Made by a program: the position numbers and the translations under genes. From JAHBNG01 sp039028975 (GTDB lineage: Bacteria > Chloroflexota > Anaerolineae > Caldilineales > Caldilineaceae), in NCBI GenBank assembly GCA_039028975.1, contig JBCCHB010000121.1, positions 1 to 52,655 of the forward strand: DNA of 52,655 nt, read 5' to 3'. Below the pieces are notes generated by a model. That model was not told where the DNA came from. It was given only the letters and a program-made list of their open reading frames with translations, and searched no databases. Positions within the stretch are counted from its first letter, which is position 1. Each line of letters begins with the position of its first letter. Positions 25,738 through 33,539 of the stretch are shown one piece after another.

Positions 25738-27012
25738 ATGAATCTATCTAAGAAAAATTTTGCGGATATCGACCCCGTTGAAGCGCATCGGCCCGATGAT
25801 GTCAATCTGGATGTTCAGCCAGTTGATTTGCCAGCGGGAACACAAAAGGACGGAGAGCCAGATCCCATCGTTGTTGTCTTCGCCGCCGATGACAATGTTG
25901 CCATGCCGCTAGGGGTCACTATTTGCTCTCTGACTATCAACTTTCTACATGGAAACTCTGACTATAGTTTGGTCATATATGTACTTGATATGGGATTATC
26001 TGAAGAAAACAGGCGAAAAATTAAACGATGTTGTCAAAGCACAGAAGACTGCTCCAACCGAATCAAACTATCGTTTATTCCGATAAATTTACAGCAATTA
26101 CAACCTGAGCGATTTGAAAATGATCTCTATACACCCGCCGTGATGGCAAAATTGATCGTTCCTCAAGTGATTCCTGGCGAACATACAAAGGTAATCTATT
26201 TGGATGCGGACCTACTGATCTTAGGAGATATATCAGATTTATGGGAAATAGATTTGGAGGGCTTCCCGCTCGGTGCGTGTAGAGATTCAGAAACCTATTA
26301 CTATGATGGGTTTCGGACACGTCAGTACATATTGCGGCAAACCTATAATACACCTCTTACTTATAGATTGGCTAGACAAAGAAAATATTTCAATGCTGGC
26401 GTGCTGGTGTTCAACGATATCAAGAGCCTAAGCGACGAAAATTTTTCTGAGCAACTGCTGATGCTAGTGGCTGAGAAAGCGGGCAAGTTTCATGATCAAG
26501 ATGCCCTGAACATCTACTTTGAAGATCGGGTGAAATATCTCCCGTTAGAATGGAACTTTGCAGACATGCATACGATAGATGGTCAACACCGCATGACGAG
26601 TGACTATTTGGATACAATTCATGGCAGACATCCTTCTATTATTCATTATGCCTGGCGTCCAAAGCCCTGGCATGGTTACAAAATGCGCTATGGATATGAA
26701 ACTTGGACTTACTATCTGAGTCTAACGGATTGGCACAGTTGGCGCCCTCCTAGCGAGCTCTTCCCAAACATTGAAGGAAGACTGGTCAGCACTGTACATA
26801 CGTTATTGTACTTCAGCAGATATTCCAACATCTTGCCTGAAAAAGTCGTTGATGGTCTGCTTTACAATATCGTTAGAATCGCGACGAGAATGCTCGGCAT
26901 AGGACAAAGCTCTCGAAACGTTTACAAATTGAACGCTACCCATTTGAGACATATTTGGTTAGAAAACTTTTTACGACCGACTCAAACACGAAACGATCTA
27001 ATCAACAAATGA
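25738..27012 (+). CDS. Family GT8-like glycosyltransferase, paralogue of the previous gene
   Basis: The 424-residue protein repeats the signature blocks of its neighbour (VVVFAADDNVAMPLGVTICS, VIYLDADLLILGDISDLWEI, FNAGVLVFNDI, DQDALNIYFEDRV, HYAWRPKPWHG) after an extra 40-residue acidic N-terminal extension. The two probably add consecutive hexoses of one glycan. The gene starts 19 bases after the previous stop, with AAGAG before the ATG. Its TGA overlaps the ATG of the MGDG-synthase-like gene (ATGA at 27009-27012), so translation is coupled to that lipid glycosyltransferase. Composition is A/T-rich relative to the downstream genes, consistent with a separate origin. Confidence 0.85.
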   Translation: MNLSKKNFADIDPVEAHRPDDVNLDVQPVDLPAGTQKDGEPDPIVVVFAADDNVAMPLGVTICSLTINFLHGNSDYSLVIYVLDMGLSEENRRKIKRCCQSTEDCSNRIKLSFIPINLQQLQPERFENDLYTPAVMAKLIVPQVIPGEHTKVIYLDADLLILGDISDLWEIDLEGFPLGACRDSETYYYDGFRTRQYILRQTYNTPLTYRLARQRKYFNAGVLVFNDIKSLSDENFSEQLLMLVAEKAGKFHDQDALNIYFEDRVKYLPLEWNFADMHTIDGQHRMTSDYLDTIHGRHPSIIHYAWRPKPWHGYKMRYGYETWTYYLSLTDWHSWRPPSELFPNIEGRLVSTVHTLLYFSRYSNILPEKVVDGLLYNIVRIATRMLGIGQSSRNVYKLNATHLRHIWLENFLRPTQTRNDLINK

Positions 27013-28295
27013 CCCAAAAAATCCTCATCCTCTATGAAAATGTCGGCTCTGGCCACAAGCGAGTCGCTGACATCCTCGAAACCATCCTGAGCGAGGTCGA
27101 GGATGTACAGGTTGTCTCCTATGCCGCCAGCGAGCTGTTCAACGACAGCACCATTCAGTTGGTCAATCGTCTCTGGACCATGTTCTTGCGCCGCAACTGG
27201 ATACGCCTGACCGACGGCTTCATCAACTTCTTTCTGCGTATTTGGGTGGCTCCGATTGTGGAGGCACTGGAGACGGGAAACTATCTAGACAAATTGGAGG
27301 GAATCGACCCCGATATTCTGATCTGCACCTATGATGCCTTTGGTAAGGTTTTGGGGACCTATGCGCAAGAAAAGGATATTCCCTATTTTCTGGTGATTAC
27401 CGATCACTCTATCTTTAGCGATCTGGTCAATCCGCACGCAACGCATCTTTGCTATTTTCCGGAGACCATCAATGCCGTACGCAGCTTTGATATGCAGACA
27501 ACCTATTTTGCTCAACAGATAGACCGTGACAGTTCTACCTGGGACAAACTCAAATATGTAATCCAAATGTACCGAGACCATGCGCTCTTTCGCAGTCGCC
27601 ACACCATCTTCCGTAACATCGACCGTGTGCATCGTGAACAGAACATGGCAAAGGCTATCGCTGTCGGCCCCATTGTCGAGCCAGCATATTATGGCAAACA
27701 GAACCAGCGCGAGATGCGAGACAAGCACAACATCGACATCGATACCTCTTGCTTGCTGGTGGTTAGCGGCAGCATTGGTGGGTCTTTTATTTCGGATATG
27801 GTGCATACGTTCCAACAGCAGGTCACAGAACCGCTGACGATTCTGGCCGTCTGTGGGCGGGATCAGAAAAGCTTTGAAACGGTTTGTGGAATGCAAGAGC
27901 GCAAATCCCAGGTCAAGGTAATCCCATTGGGATTTGTGGATTATCTGCATGAGCTTTATGTGGCAGCAGACGCGGTCGTGGCGCGACCATCGGCTGGCGT
28001 GCTATTGGAATCGCTTATGTGTCGCACGCCGTTAATCACCACAGAATTGGCAACAGCCAATGACTTGGGCGGCATCGAGCTGATCAAGGGGCATCAACTA
28101 GGTGAGGTCTATCGGCGGTCAGAGGAAGTGCCCGGATTGTTCCGGCGGATGATGACGCAGCGTCAGCGCTATATAGACAATATCGACAGGCTTTTGGCGT
28201 CTTATCCAGCTAGTTTTGCAGACTTTGCAGGGCAGATGCGGGAGATTATTTTGCCAGCTTCACGCAGGGTAGCAGGTTGGTGTCAAATGCTGTAA
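27009..28295 (+). CDS. MGDG-synthase-like lipid glycosyltransferase (GT28 family)
   Basis: The 428-residue protein has the MGDG-synthase N-terminal domain (ILILYENVGSGHKRVADILE, a GSGH loop that opens this family, and IDPDILICTYDAFGK) and a GT28-type C-terminal domain (LLVVSGSIGGSFISDM near 250, VARPSAGVLLESLMCRTPLI near 330). Relatives put galactose, glucose or GlcNAc on diacylglycerol or lipid II on the inner face of the membrane, using UDP-sugars. In this cluster it is the best candidate for the first sugar on the lipid anchor. The start is the ATG overlapping the GT8 stop; ATGs further upstream lie within that gene. Downstream, 38 bases after the stop, a palindromic repeat interrupted by an IS begins. 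Confidence 0.85.
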   Translation: MTQKILILYENVGSGHKRVADILETILSEVEDVQVVSYAASELFNDSTIQLVNRLWTMFLRRNWIRLTDGFINFFLRIWVAPIVEALETGNYLDKLEGIDPDILICTYDAFGKVLGTYAQEKDIPYFLVITDHSIFSDLVNPHATHLCYFPETINAVRSFDMQTTYFAQQIDRDSSTWDKLKYVIQMYRDHALFRSRHTIFRNIDRVHREQNMAKAIAVGPIVEPAYYGKQNQREMRDKHNIDIDTSCLLVVSGSIGGSFISDMVHTFQQQVTEPLTILAVCGRDQKSFETVCGMQERKSQVKVIPLGFVDYLHELYVAADAVVARPSAGVLLESLMCRTPLITTELATANDLGGIELIKGHQLGEVYRRSEEVPGLFRRMMTQRQRYIDNIDRLLASYPASFADFAGQMREIILPASRRVAGWCQML

Positions 28296-28367
28296 CGCTT
28301 TTTGAAACATGAATCGTCGGGGATCGATGTTGAACCCCTCCCTAACCCGCCCCTGATAAGCTTAGCT

Positions 28368-29780
28368 TTACCCATAAGTAGAAGGGGTTTGAAAAGTGAG
28401 AAAAGCATCAGAGATGTCGTTGAGGCGCTGCCAGCCGCGCCAGATAACGGTGACACCGGGTTCGCCATCGCCTTTGCGGTTGAGGAAGCCACCGAGTTGG
28501 GCAATCCAACGGGTGGCGAGCTGAACAGTAGGGCATTCGGAATCAGGCAAAGGTCGTTTATGGTGAAACCAGTAAAGCGCCTGTAATTCATGAGGTGCCA
28601 GCATGGTTAAAGCGGGTGCGTCGGGGTCAGTCCGAGTAAGAAAAGTGAGCCAAAAGAGTCGCCAAGCGATAATGGTGTAGAGTGCAATCATCGGCTTAAG
28701 TCGTGTGTCCGAATCGAGTTGAGCGTCTTCAATATGGCAACCAGATTTGAGGATTTTGTGCAAAATCTCAATTTGCCATCGGTGGCAGTACCAACCGATG
28801 CGCTCGACGGCATCATCAAAGGTGCAGACGGGAACGGTGGTCAAGAGCAACCAACAAAGCGGCTCGACATCGGTTGGTGGTTCAACTTCCTGCACCAGGA
28901 TGCCATAGAGAGGCATAGGCCCCATGGTTGCACGCAGATGCTGAGGCGGCTTTAGGCTTAATGACATATAGCGGACAGCGACTGTCGCATCTCGGGCGGG
29001 CTGGTTTGATCGTTTGCTCACATGGACGGCTAGGTGACCAGCAATCGGCTCTTTTTCGAGCACGGACCAGAGACGTCCGACTTCAGGCTCACAGACAGTG
29101 CGGTTTTGACCGGCCCGTATCAATAGGTCCGTCTCAAGTTGGCGAGCATGATTGAAGAACTCAAAGATGTCCGCTTCGCTATCGCCAACGGTGATGAGTT
29201 GCGTATCGGCTGGTTTGTGTTCGACGCTTTGGTTGAGTGCCGTCAGCCATTTGTAACTTTCCTTCTCTTCTATCGGAAGCTTGCGGCGCTCCTCTGGTCT
29301 TAGTTGATTCGGCACCTCGTCCCTTGACCAGATTTGCTGGCTCAATGTGCCTAAGGGCAGGCCATCCAGTGTCGTTGCCAGGGCACTATGCATGACCATG
29401 CCGCTCAATGTCTGCTTGGTTGTGCCTATCGGCCCCATCCCCTTCTTGCTTGGGTGATGGCTATAATCTACGTAGCTTGTATCCTGGAGCACTAAGCAAC
29501 GTTCATACTTTGCCATACGCGCTTTCGTGCGTTCTTGGTGCGGCAACAATATCTTTTCAGCTTCTGTCTTTGGGTTAGCAAAGAGTCGATAGGTTGCTTT
29601 CGTATCTGCCCAATCATCACACGCTTGGTTGATCGATACGCTTGGCCGAGAGGCTAGTTTCCTTGCACTATCTTGCAACCGCCAGTCCAGTCGTTTGTCG
29701 CCGAGTGACACGCTACTGAGTTCATCCCTTGTCCAATCGCCATTATATTCGGCCGTTTCAATGATTTCTACTTGGTCCAT
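28368..29780 (-). CDS. tnpA: IS4-family (IS50/Tn5-like) transposase
   Basis: The 470-residue protein starts with a Tn5-type DNA-binding domain (DKRLDWRLQDSARKLASRPS, then SINQACDDWADTKATYRLFA). The DDE acidic residues fit VLQDTSYVDYS, VGDSEADIFEFF and the glutamate of the YREK signature, seen intact as Y-x2-R-x3-E-x6-K in YCHRWQIEILHKILK. Length equals that of Tn5 Tnp (476). The frame is uninterrupted, so the enzyme may be active. It would cut at the 19-bp ends by a hairpin mechanism. The 5' region contains an inserted MITE (29811-29930), only 31 bases before the ATG, which probably replaces or separates the original promoter. Confidence 0.9.
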   Translation of the reverse strand: MDQVEIIETAEYNGDWTRDELSSVSLGDKRLDWRLQDSARKLASRPSVSINQACDDWADTKATYRLFANPKTEAEKILLPHQERTKARMAKYERCLVLQDTSYVDYSHHPSKKGMGPIGTTKQTLSGMVMHSALATTLDGLPLGTLSQQIWSRDEVPNQLRPEERRKLPIEEKESYKWLTALNQSVEHKPADTQLITVGDSEADIFEFFNHARQLETDLLIRAGQNRTVCEPEVGRLWSVLEKEPIAGHLAVHVSKRSNQPARDATVAVRYMSLSLKPPQHLRATMGPMPLYGILVQEVEPPTDVEPLCWLLLTTVPVCTFDDAVERIGWYCHRWQIEILHKILKSGCHIEDAQLDSDTRLKPMIALYTIIAWRLFWLTFLTRTDPDAPALTMLAPHELQALYWFHHKRPLPDSECPTVQLATRWIAQLGGFLNRKGDGEPGVTVIWRGWQRLNDISDAFLTFQTPSTYG

Positions 29781-29810
29781 TTTAGAGCATCCTTTCTGAT
29801 GCCTACTTTA

Positions 29811-29930
29811 GGGGTGGTTCATTTTCCCTTTACAGTTAGGTTTACACTTTTCCGCTGCGATGCTGAGAACCACTCGACTGGGGTGAGACTATACGTTGTA
29901 GAAAGTGTAAACCTAATTCTGAACCACCCC
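29811..29930. mobile_element. 120-bp MITE with 8-bp target-site duplication
   Basis: Perfect 11-base terminal inverted repeats (GGGGTGGTTCA at 29811-29821, TGAACCACCCC at 29920-29930) are followed inward by a second perfect 15-base pair (29836-29850, TTAGGTTTACACTTT, and 29902-29916). CTACTTTA directly flanks both ends (29803-29810 and 29931-29938). There is no coding capacity, so it depends on a transposase in trans. An 8-bp duplication and G-rich ends would fit an IS1595-type source, but this is only a suggestion. Confidence 0.85.
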
Positions 29931-30241
29931 CTACTTTACCAAACTTTTTCTCTCTTCGATACCCCCTTTACCCTTTGTGGGTAAAGCTAAGCCAAATTGG
30001 GGAGGGGACTGATGCTTCGTTGACGAGGTAATGATGCTGTCCATATTGGGTGACGGTTCTGCCGAAGGCTCACAGTTGGGCAAGGATTGCTGAACATTCA
30101 AGGGAGCTAGTTGAAACTCTTTCTATTGCTGTCAGGATCGGAGCAAACGCCGCAATTTCGTAGACGAGAAAACAGTTTCTCCCCCACTTTGGGGGAGGTT
30201 AGGAGGGGGTTAAATGGGTTTGAAGAGGACAGGCTGACACA

Positions 30242-30721
30242 ATGGTAAATAACAACGATAAGAAGTTCTCTGCAATAGAAGAATCAAAGGCTAATACAGA
30301 ATCTAACGCCGAGAATGAGACCACAAACCATTCCTGGCAAACAATACAACCATCACCCCAACTCTGGCAACGACTCAAACCATTAGCTCGGCAGATGCGA
30401 GCGGAGCCAACACCAGCCGAACACAAGCTATGGCAACGTCTGCGCAAACGCCAAGTACAAGGCGTGAAGTTTCGGCGGCAGGTGGCCATTGAGCGCTTTA
30501 TCGTTGATTTTTGCTGTTTCGATGTGCGATTGATCATCGAGGTGGATGGTCCAATTCATCAGTATAGTCAAGAGCAGGATGCCATTCGTCAGGAATATTT
30601 GGAAAACGTTGGATTTCGGGTCTTGCGATTTACGAATGAAGAAGTACTGAGTGATATCGAGCGAGTTGTTGAGAAGATTAAGCATGAGGTGGGTCTTGCC
30701 GGGGGTGTAGATTCGCCTTAG
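30242..30721 (+). CDS. DUF559-type (Vsr-like) endonuclease-domain protein
   Basis: After a polar 35-residue N-terminus, the 159-residue protein has the DUF559 pattern: LARQMRAEPTPAEHKLWQRL, then KFRRQVAIERFIVDFCC, LIIEVDGPIHQYS and GFRVLRFTNEEV. This is a PD-(D/E)xK nuclease core related to very-short-patch repair endonucleases, with the acidic residues in FIVDF and IIEVDG. The biological role of stand-alone DUF559 proteins is not established. The gene lies between two copies of the palindromic element (ending at 30211 and starting at 30768) with only 30 and 46 bases to spare, so it may travel with, or act on, these repeats. A GAGGACAGG sequence lies upstream of the ATG. Confidence 0.82.
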   Translation: MVNNNDKKFSAIEESKANTESNAENETTNHSWQTIQPSPQLWQRLKPLARQMRAEPTPAEHKLWQRLRKRQVQGVKFRRQVAIERFIVDFCCFDVRLIIEVDGPIHQYSQEQDAIRQEYLENVGFRVLRFTNEEVLSDIERVVEKIKHEVGLAGGVDSP

Positions 30722-30767
30722 TGTTCCCGCAACTGGGATAGAGAAGGTGTTGGGGCAATCGATGTTG

Positions 30768-30968
30768 AACCCCACCCCAGCCCTCCCCAAATTGGGGAGG
30801 GAGCCGTAGTCTCGTTGTCGAAGGATCAGTTCCTTCCATAGTTTTGGATGCGCGCTACGATTTTGTCAACTAGCGAGCGGTTCCACGTAGACTTCCGAAA
30901 GAAAGCACAACTTCGTAGACGAGAGATCAGTCCCTCCCCCAAATTGGGGGGGAGGTTAGGAGGGGGTT
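30768..30968. repeat. Composite palindromic element E2 (201 bp)
   Basis: From AACCCC (30768) to GGGGGTT (30968). The left arm contains CCCTCCCCAAATTGGGGAGG and an inverted TCTCGTTGTCGAAG module; the right arm contains TTCGTAGACGAGA, then CCTCCCCCAAATTGGGGG and GAGGTTAGGAGGGGG. The core of about 95 bases differs from the other copies. Sixteen bases just outside the left end (ATCGATGTTGAACCCC including the end) are shared with E1. Confidence 0.75.
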
Positions 30969-31012
30969 CGATATGATAACCCCTTACAAAGCAAGAAAAG
31001 AGAATGGCATCC

Positions 31013-31795
31013 ATGACCAACAAACCAGACATCCCAATCTGGGTACTCAATCTAGAACGAGACACAGACCGCCGCCTCTTCATGGAACAACAGTTAACTG
31101 AACGGGGCGTTGACTTTGAATTAATCAAGGCCGTTGACAAAGAGACGTTGACCCAGGAAGAGCTGAGCCTCTATTCCAAACAAGCTGCCCTGAACTGCAC
31201 GGGGCGAGAGCTAAGCCGGGGCGAAATCGGTTGTGCCTTATCCCATGCCAAGATGTGGCAGCGCATGGTCGATGAGCAGATCCCAGAGGTCTTGATTCTG
31301 GAAGATGACGTGAGAGTGAGTCGTGGCTTATGCCAGGTATTGGCAAATCGCCATCTGTTCCCGCAAGAGGTTGAGTTCATCAACTTTTCTACGGCATCCC
31401 CACAGAGCCCCTTTGGCGACTACATCAGCGAGATCTATCGCCTGTCGGAACACCAAACGGACGCCAACATGACGTCTGCCTATTGGATTACGCTTGACGG
31501 TGCACAGAAGCTTCTCAATGGGGCTTATCCAATTCGTTGGCCTGCCGATGCATTGACTGGGCGTACCTACATCACCGATTTGGTATCTCTCGGCGTTTAT
31601 CCGAGGGTTGCCCTGCCCAGCGATGACTTAGAGAGTAGTATCTGGAAAAACGATCAGCACGCGTATCCCAAACTTTATCTTGTGCCACGACTCCGAAACA
31701 TCCAGCACATAATCATCTCTGTTAGACAGGGGCTCAAATTCATTGCAAGAATTGTGCGCTATGCCTTGCAAAATAAGGTTGTTCCATATACCTGA
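31013..31795 (+). CDS. Family GT25 (LPS-type) glycosyltransferase
   Basis: The 260-residue protein has the GT25 hallmarks: IPIWVLNLERDTDRR at the N-terminus, ELSRGEIGCALSHAKMWQRM (about 65-85), the LILEDDV acid cluster (about 95) and SAYWITLDGAQKLL. GT25 enzymes (LgtB/LpsA class) transfer galactose or glucose to lipooligosaccharide or similar glycans in the cytoplasm. The ATG at 31013 is chosen because it aligns with the start of the tandem paralogue; an ATG three codons upstream is possible. It follows the E2 repeat, and 110 bases separate it from the paralogue. Its C-terminal 40 residues are basic and hydrophobic and may bind the membrane. Confidence 0.85.
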   Translation: MTNKPDIPIWVLNLERDTDRRLFMEQQLTERGVDFELIKAVDKETLTQEELSLYSKQAALNCTGRELSRGEIGCALSHAKMWQRMVDEQIPEVLILEDDVRVSRGLCQVLANRHLFPQEVEFINFSTASPQSPFGDYISEIYRLSEHQTDANMTSAYWITLDGAQKLLNGAYPIRWPADALTGRTYITDLVSLGVYPRVALPSDDLESSIWKNDQHAYPKLYLVPRLRNIQHIIISVRQGLKFIARIVRYALQNKVVPYT

Positions 31796-31815
31796 TGAGA
31801 ACCTACATGTTTGGA

Positions 31816-31860
31816 CCTGGATTAGTCCAGGCCTTCGGCACATAGACTGCCTTCGGCACA
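31816..31860. repeat. Short palindrome and 18-base direct repeats between the GT25 genes
   Basis: CCTGGA-TTAG-TCCAGG (31816-31831) is followed by two copies of GCCTTCGGCACA (31831-31842 and 31849-31860) spaced 18 bases. No function is evident. Confidence 0.5.
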
Positions 31861-31905
31861 AGAACGACAATCCTTTTGCAGATTTGAATCTACGAAAACC
31901 TAACC

Positions 31906-32739
31906 ATGAACGAAAAACTTGATCTCCCCATCTGGGTATTAAATTTAGAGCGAGAAACCGAACGACGGCGCTTCATCACACAGCAGTTGAACGAACTGGG
32001 CATTGACTTTGAACTCATCAAAGCCGTCGATAAAGAGACATTGACGACTGAAGAACTGAGCCACTATTCAAAACAAGCCGCATTCAAATCGGAAGCTAGA
32101 GAGTTAAGCCGGGACGAAATTGGCTGTGTACTCTCCCACGCCAACATGTGGCAACGCATGGTCGATGAGAAGATTCCAGAGGTCTTGATTCTGGAAGATG
32201 ATGTACGAGTCAGTCGCGCCTTGTTCGATGTGCTGGCAAATCGCCATAAATTCCCCGACGATGCCGACTTCATCAACTTTTCCACGCAAGCGCCACAAAT
32301 TTCCTTTGGTGAGTACATTAGCGAGATCTATCGCGTCTCCGAACACCAAACCGACGCCAATATGACATCCGCTTATTGGATTACAAACCGCGGCGCACAA
32401 AAGCTGCTCGCACAAACCTATCCCATCCGTTGGCCCGCTGATGGACTGACGGGGCGCACGTACATGACAGGTTTGGTCTCTTACGGCATCTATCCCAATG
32501 TGGCGATGGCGACTGAAACGTTTGAAAGCAACATCTGGAAAAACAGTTCCATGCCATTGCGAAACCATTTCTGCGGTGGGCTATCGTCTCTTTATCACGC
32601 ATGTTGCTACAGCTATCGGATTTGGCGGAACGCATTTCGGCAAACCAGGGAGATCATTGTGTATGGGATATTAAAGCATGAAGCGAAAATATTGAACCAT
32701 AGCTCACGACCGATATTGCAGAAAGAAGTCCATCCATGA
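31906..32739 (+). CDS. Family GT25 (LPS-type) glycosyltransferase, paralogue
   Basis: The 277-residue protein is highly similar to the preceding GT25 over its first 215 residues (LPIWVLNLERETERRRFITQ, ELSRDEIGCVLSHANMWQRM, VLILEDDVRVSRA, SAYWITNRGAQKLL), then diverges completely in the last 60, which suggests different acceptor or membrane contacts. The pair is a tandem duplication, as for the two GT8 genes. Its TGA overlaps the ATG of the next glycosyltransferase (ATGA at 32736-32739), so translation is coupled. A clear strong ribosome binding site is not seen before its ATG (AAACCTAACC). Confidence 0.85.
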   Translation: MNEKLDLPIWVLNLERETERRRFITQQLNELGIDFELIKAVDKETLTTEELSHYSKQAAFKSEARELSRDEIGCVLSHANMWQRMVDEKIPEVLILEDDVRVSRALFDVLANRHKFPDDADFINFSTQAPQISFGEYISEIYRVSEHQTDANMTSAYWITNRGAQKLLAQTYPIRWPADGLTGRTYMTGLVSYGIYPNVAMATETFESNIWKNSSMPLRNHFCGGLSSLYHACCYSYRIWRNAFRQTREIIVYGILKHEAKILNHSSRPILQKEVHP

Positions 32740-33539
32740 ATAAGAAGATATCAACCATCATGCAATCACTCTGGATCGGAAACCCTTTGTCCAAGTTAGA
32801 ACAACTCTCTATGCGCTCGTTTCTCGCCAACGGCCATGAGTATCATCTCTACACATATGCTGATGTGGCGAACGTGCCAAACGGCGTCAAGCTCAAGGAC
32901 GCCAATGAAATCATTCCAGAACAGGAAATCTTTGTCGCATTCGAGGGTCATGTCTCTTTTTCAGACTGGTTTCGGTGGGAACTTCTATATCAAAAAGGTA
33001 ACTGGTGGGTTGATACCGACGTCATATGTCTAAGGCAATTTGATTTTAATGAAGAGATTGTATATGGCAAGGAAGGCAATAAACTTGTTGGAGCAGCAGT
33101 ATTATGTTTTCCATCCAAGCATAAACTTGCTCGATTCCTGGCAGACACCTGCGCCGCTCCCAATCGCTTTTTGCCGTACGATTCCATAATGGCAAGACTG
33201 ATGAAGCATATCCGCAAGAATCTGCTTGGAGACAAGCGCAGCAACATTTCCTGGGGTGAAGCTGGTGGACCAGCAGGATTCACAAAAGCATTGCATCATT
33301 TTGGTTTGCTTGAATTTAGCCAACCAACAGAAATTTTTTACCCGATACCGTGGCAAAAGTGGCAACGAATATTTACGCAAAGCCGGGTTCCATATACAAC
33401 GATGTTTCCCCAAAGTTATGCAATCCATTTCTGGAATGAACGAACAAGACACAAAAAAGGGGTTGATAAGAACGGGGATTTCCCAAAGAGTTCTATTTTT
33501 GAACAGCTAAAAGATCGATATATGAAAGAGCTAGTATGA
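32736..33539 (+). CDS. GT32-like glycosyltransferase (capsular polysaccharide/OCH1 type)
   Basis: The 267-residue protein begins IMQSLWIGNPLSKLEQLSMR, the opening of the GT32/Gly_transf_sug class, followed by SFLANGHEYHLYTY, SDWFRWELLYQKGNWWVDTD (about 70-90) whose D-x-D (DTD) binds the metal-nucleotide sugar, and an AIHFWNER segment near 230. Such enzymes transfer mannose, galactose or GlcNAc to surface polysaccharides or glycosphingolipids (eukaryotic homologues build inositol-phosphoceramides and globosides). The sugar is not predictable here. ATGA overlaps at both ends place it firmly in the GT25-GT32-ABC operon. It is more A/T-rich than the ABC gene that follows. Confidence 0.75.
   Translation: MNKKISTIMQSLWIGNPLSKLEQLSMRSFLANGHEYHLYTYADVANVPNGVKLKDANEIIPEQEIFVAFEGHVSFSDWFRWELLYQKGNWWVDTDVICLRQFDFNEEIVYGKEGNKLVGAAVLCFPSKHKLARFLADTCAAPNRFLPYDSIMARLMKHIRKNLLGDKRSNISWGEAGGPAGFTKALHHFGLLEFSQPTEIFYPIPWQKWQRIFTQSRVPYTTMFPQSYAIHFWNERTRHKKGVDKNGDFPKSSIFEQLKDRYMKELV

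Larger units (their letters stand above)
28361..29991 (-). mobile_element. IS4-family insertion sequence of the IS50/Tn5 group
   Basis: The 1631-bp element has 19-bp terminal inverted repeats, CTTAGCTTTACCCATAAGT (28361-28379) and CTTAGCTTTACCCACAAAG (29973-29991, read inward), which match each other at 16 of 19 positions. The left repeat matches the Tn5 outer end, as I know it, at 12 of 19. The transposase stop codon lies inside the left repeat. The nine bases outside each end differ (CCTGATAAG and CCAAATTGG), so there is no target duplication; this suggests recombination after insertion. A 120-bp MITE with an 8-bp duplication sits between the right end and the transposase start; without it the IS would be about 1.5 kb. 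Confidence 0.85.
28333..30211. repeat. Composite palindromic element E1 (split by an IS)
   Basis: The left end (AACCCCTCCCTAACCCGCCC at 28333) and the right part (29992-30211) together form one copy of the roughly 200-bp element also seen at 30768-30968 and 41841-42042. Its plan is: C-rich end, a palindrome of CCCC/GGGG type, a TTCGT-GACGA module, a variable core, then the same blocks inverted, ending CTCCCCCACTTTGGGGGAGG, TTAGGAGGGGGTT. Without the IS the copy is about 248 bp. The IS at 28361-29991 lies in the left palindrome. Confidence 0.7.

Noticed and set aside
28302..28586. Plus-strand frame after the lipid glycosyltransferase
   Set aside because: It crosses the IS left end and is antisense to the transposase 3' end.
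31004..31012. Earlier ATG for the first GT25 gene
   Set aside because: The paralogue aligns from the ATG at 31013 and the extra three codons have no support.
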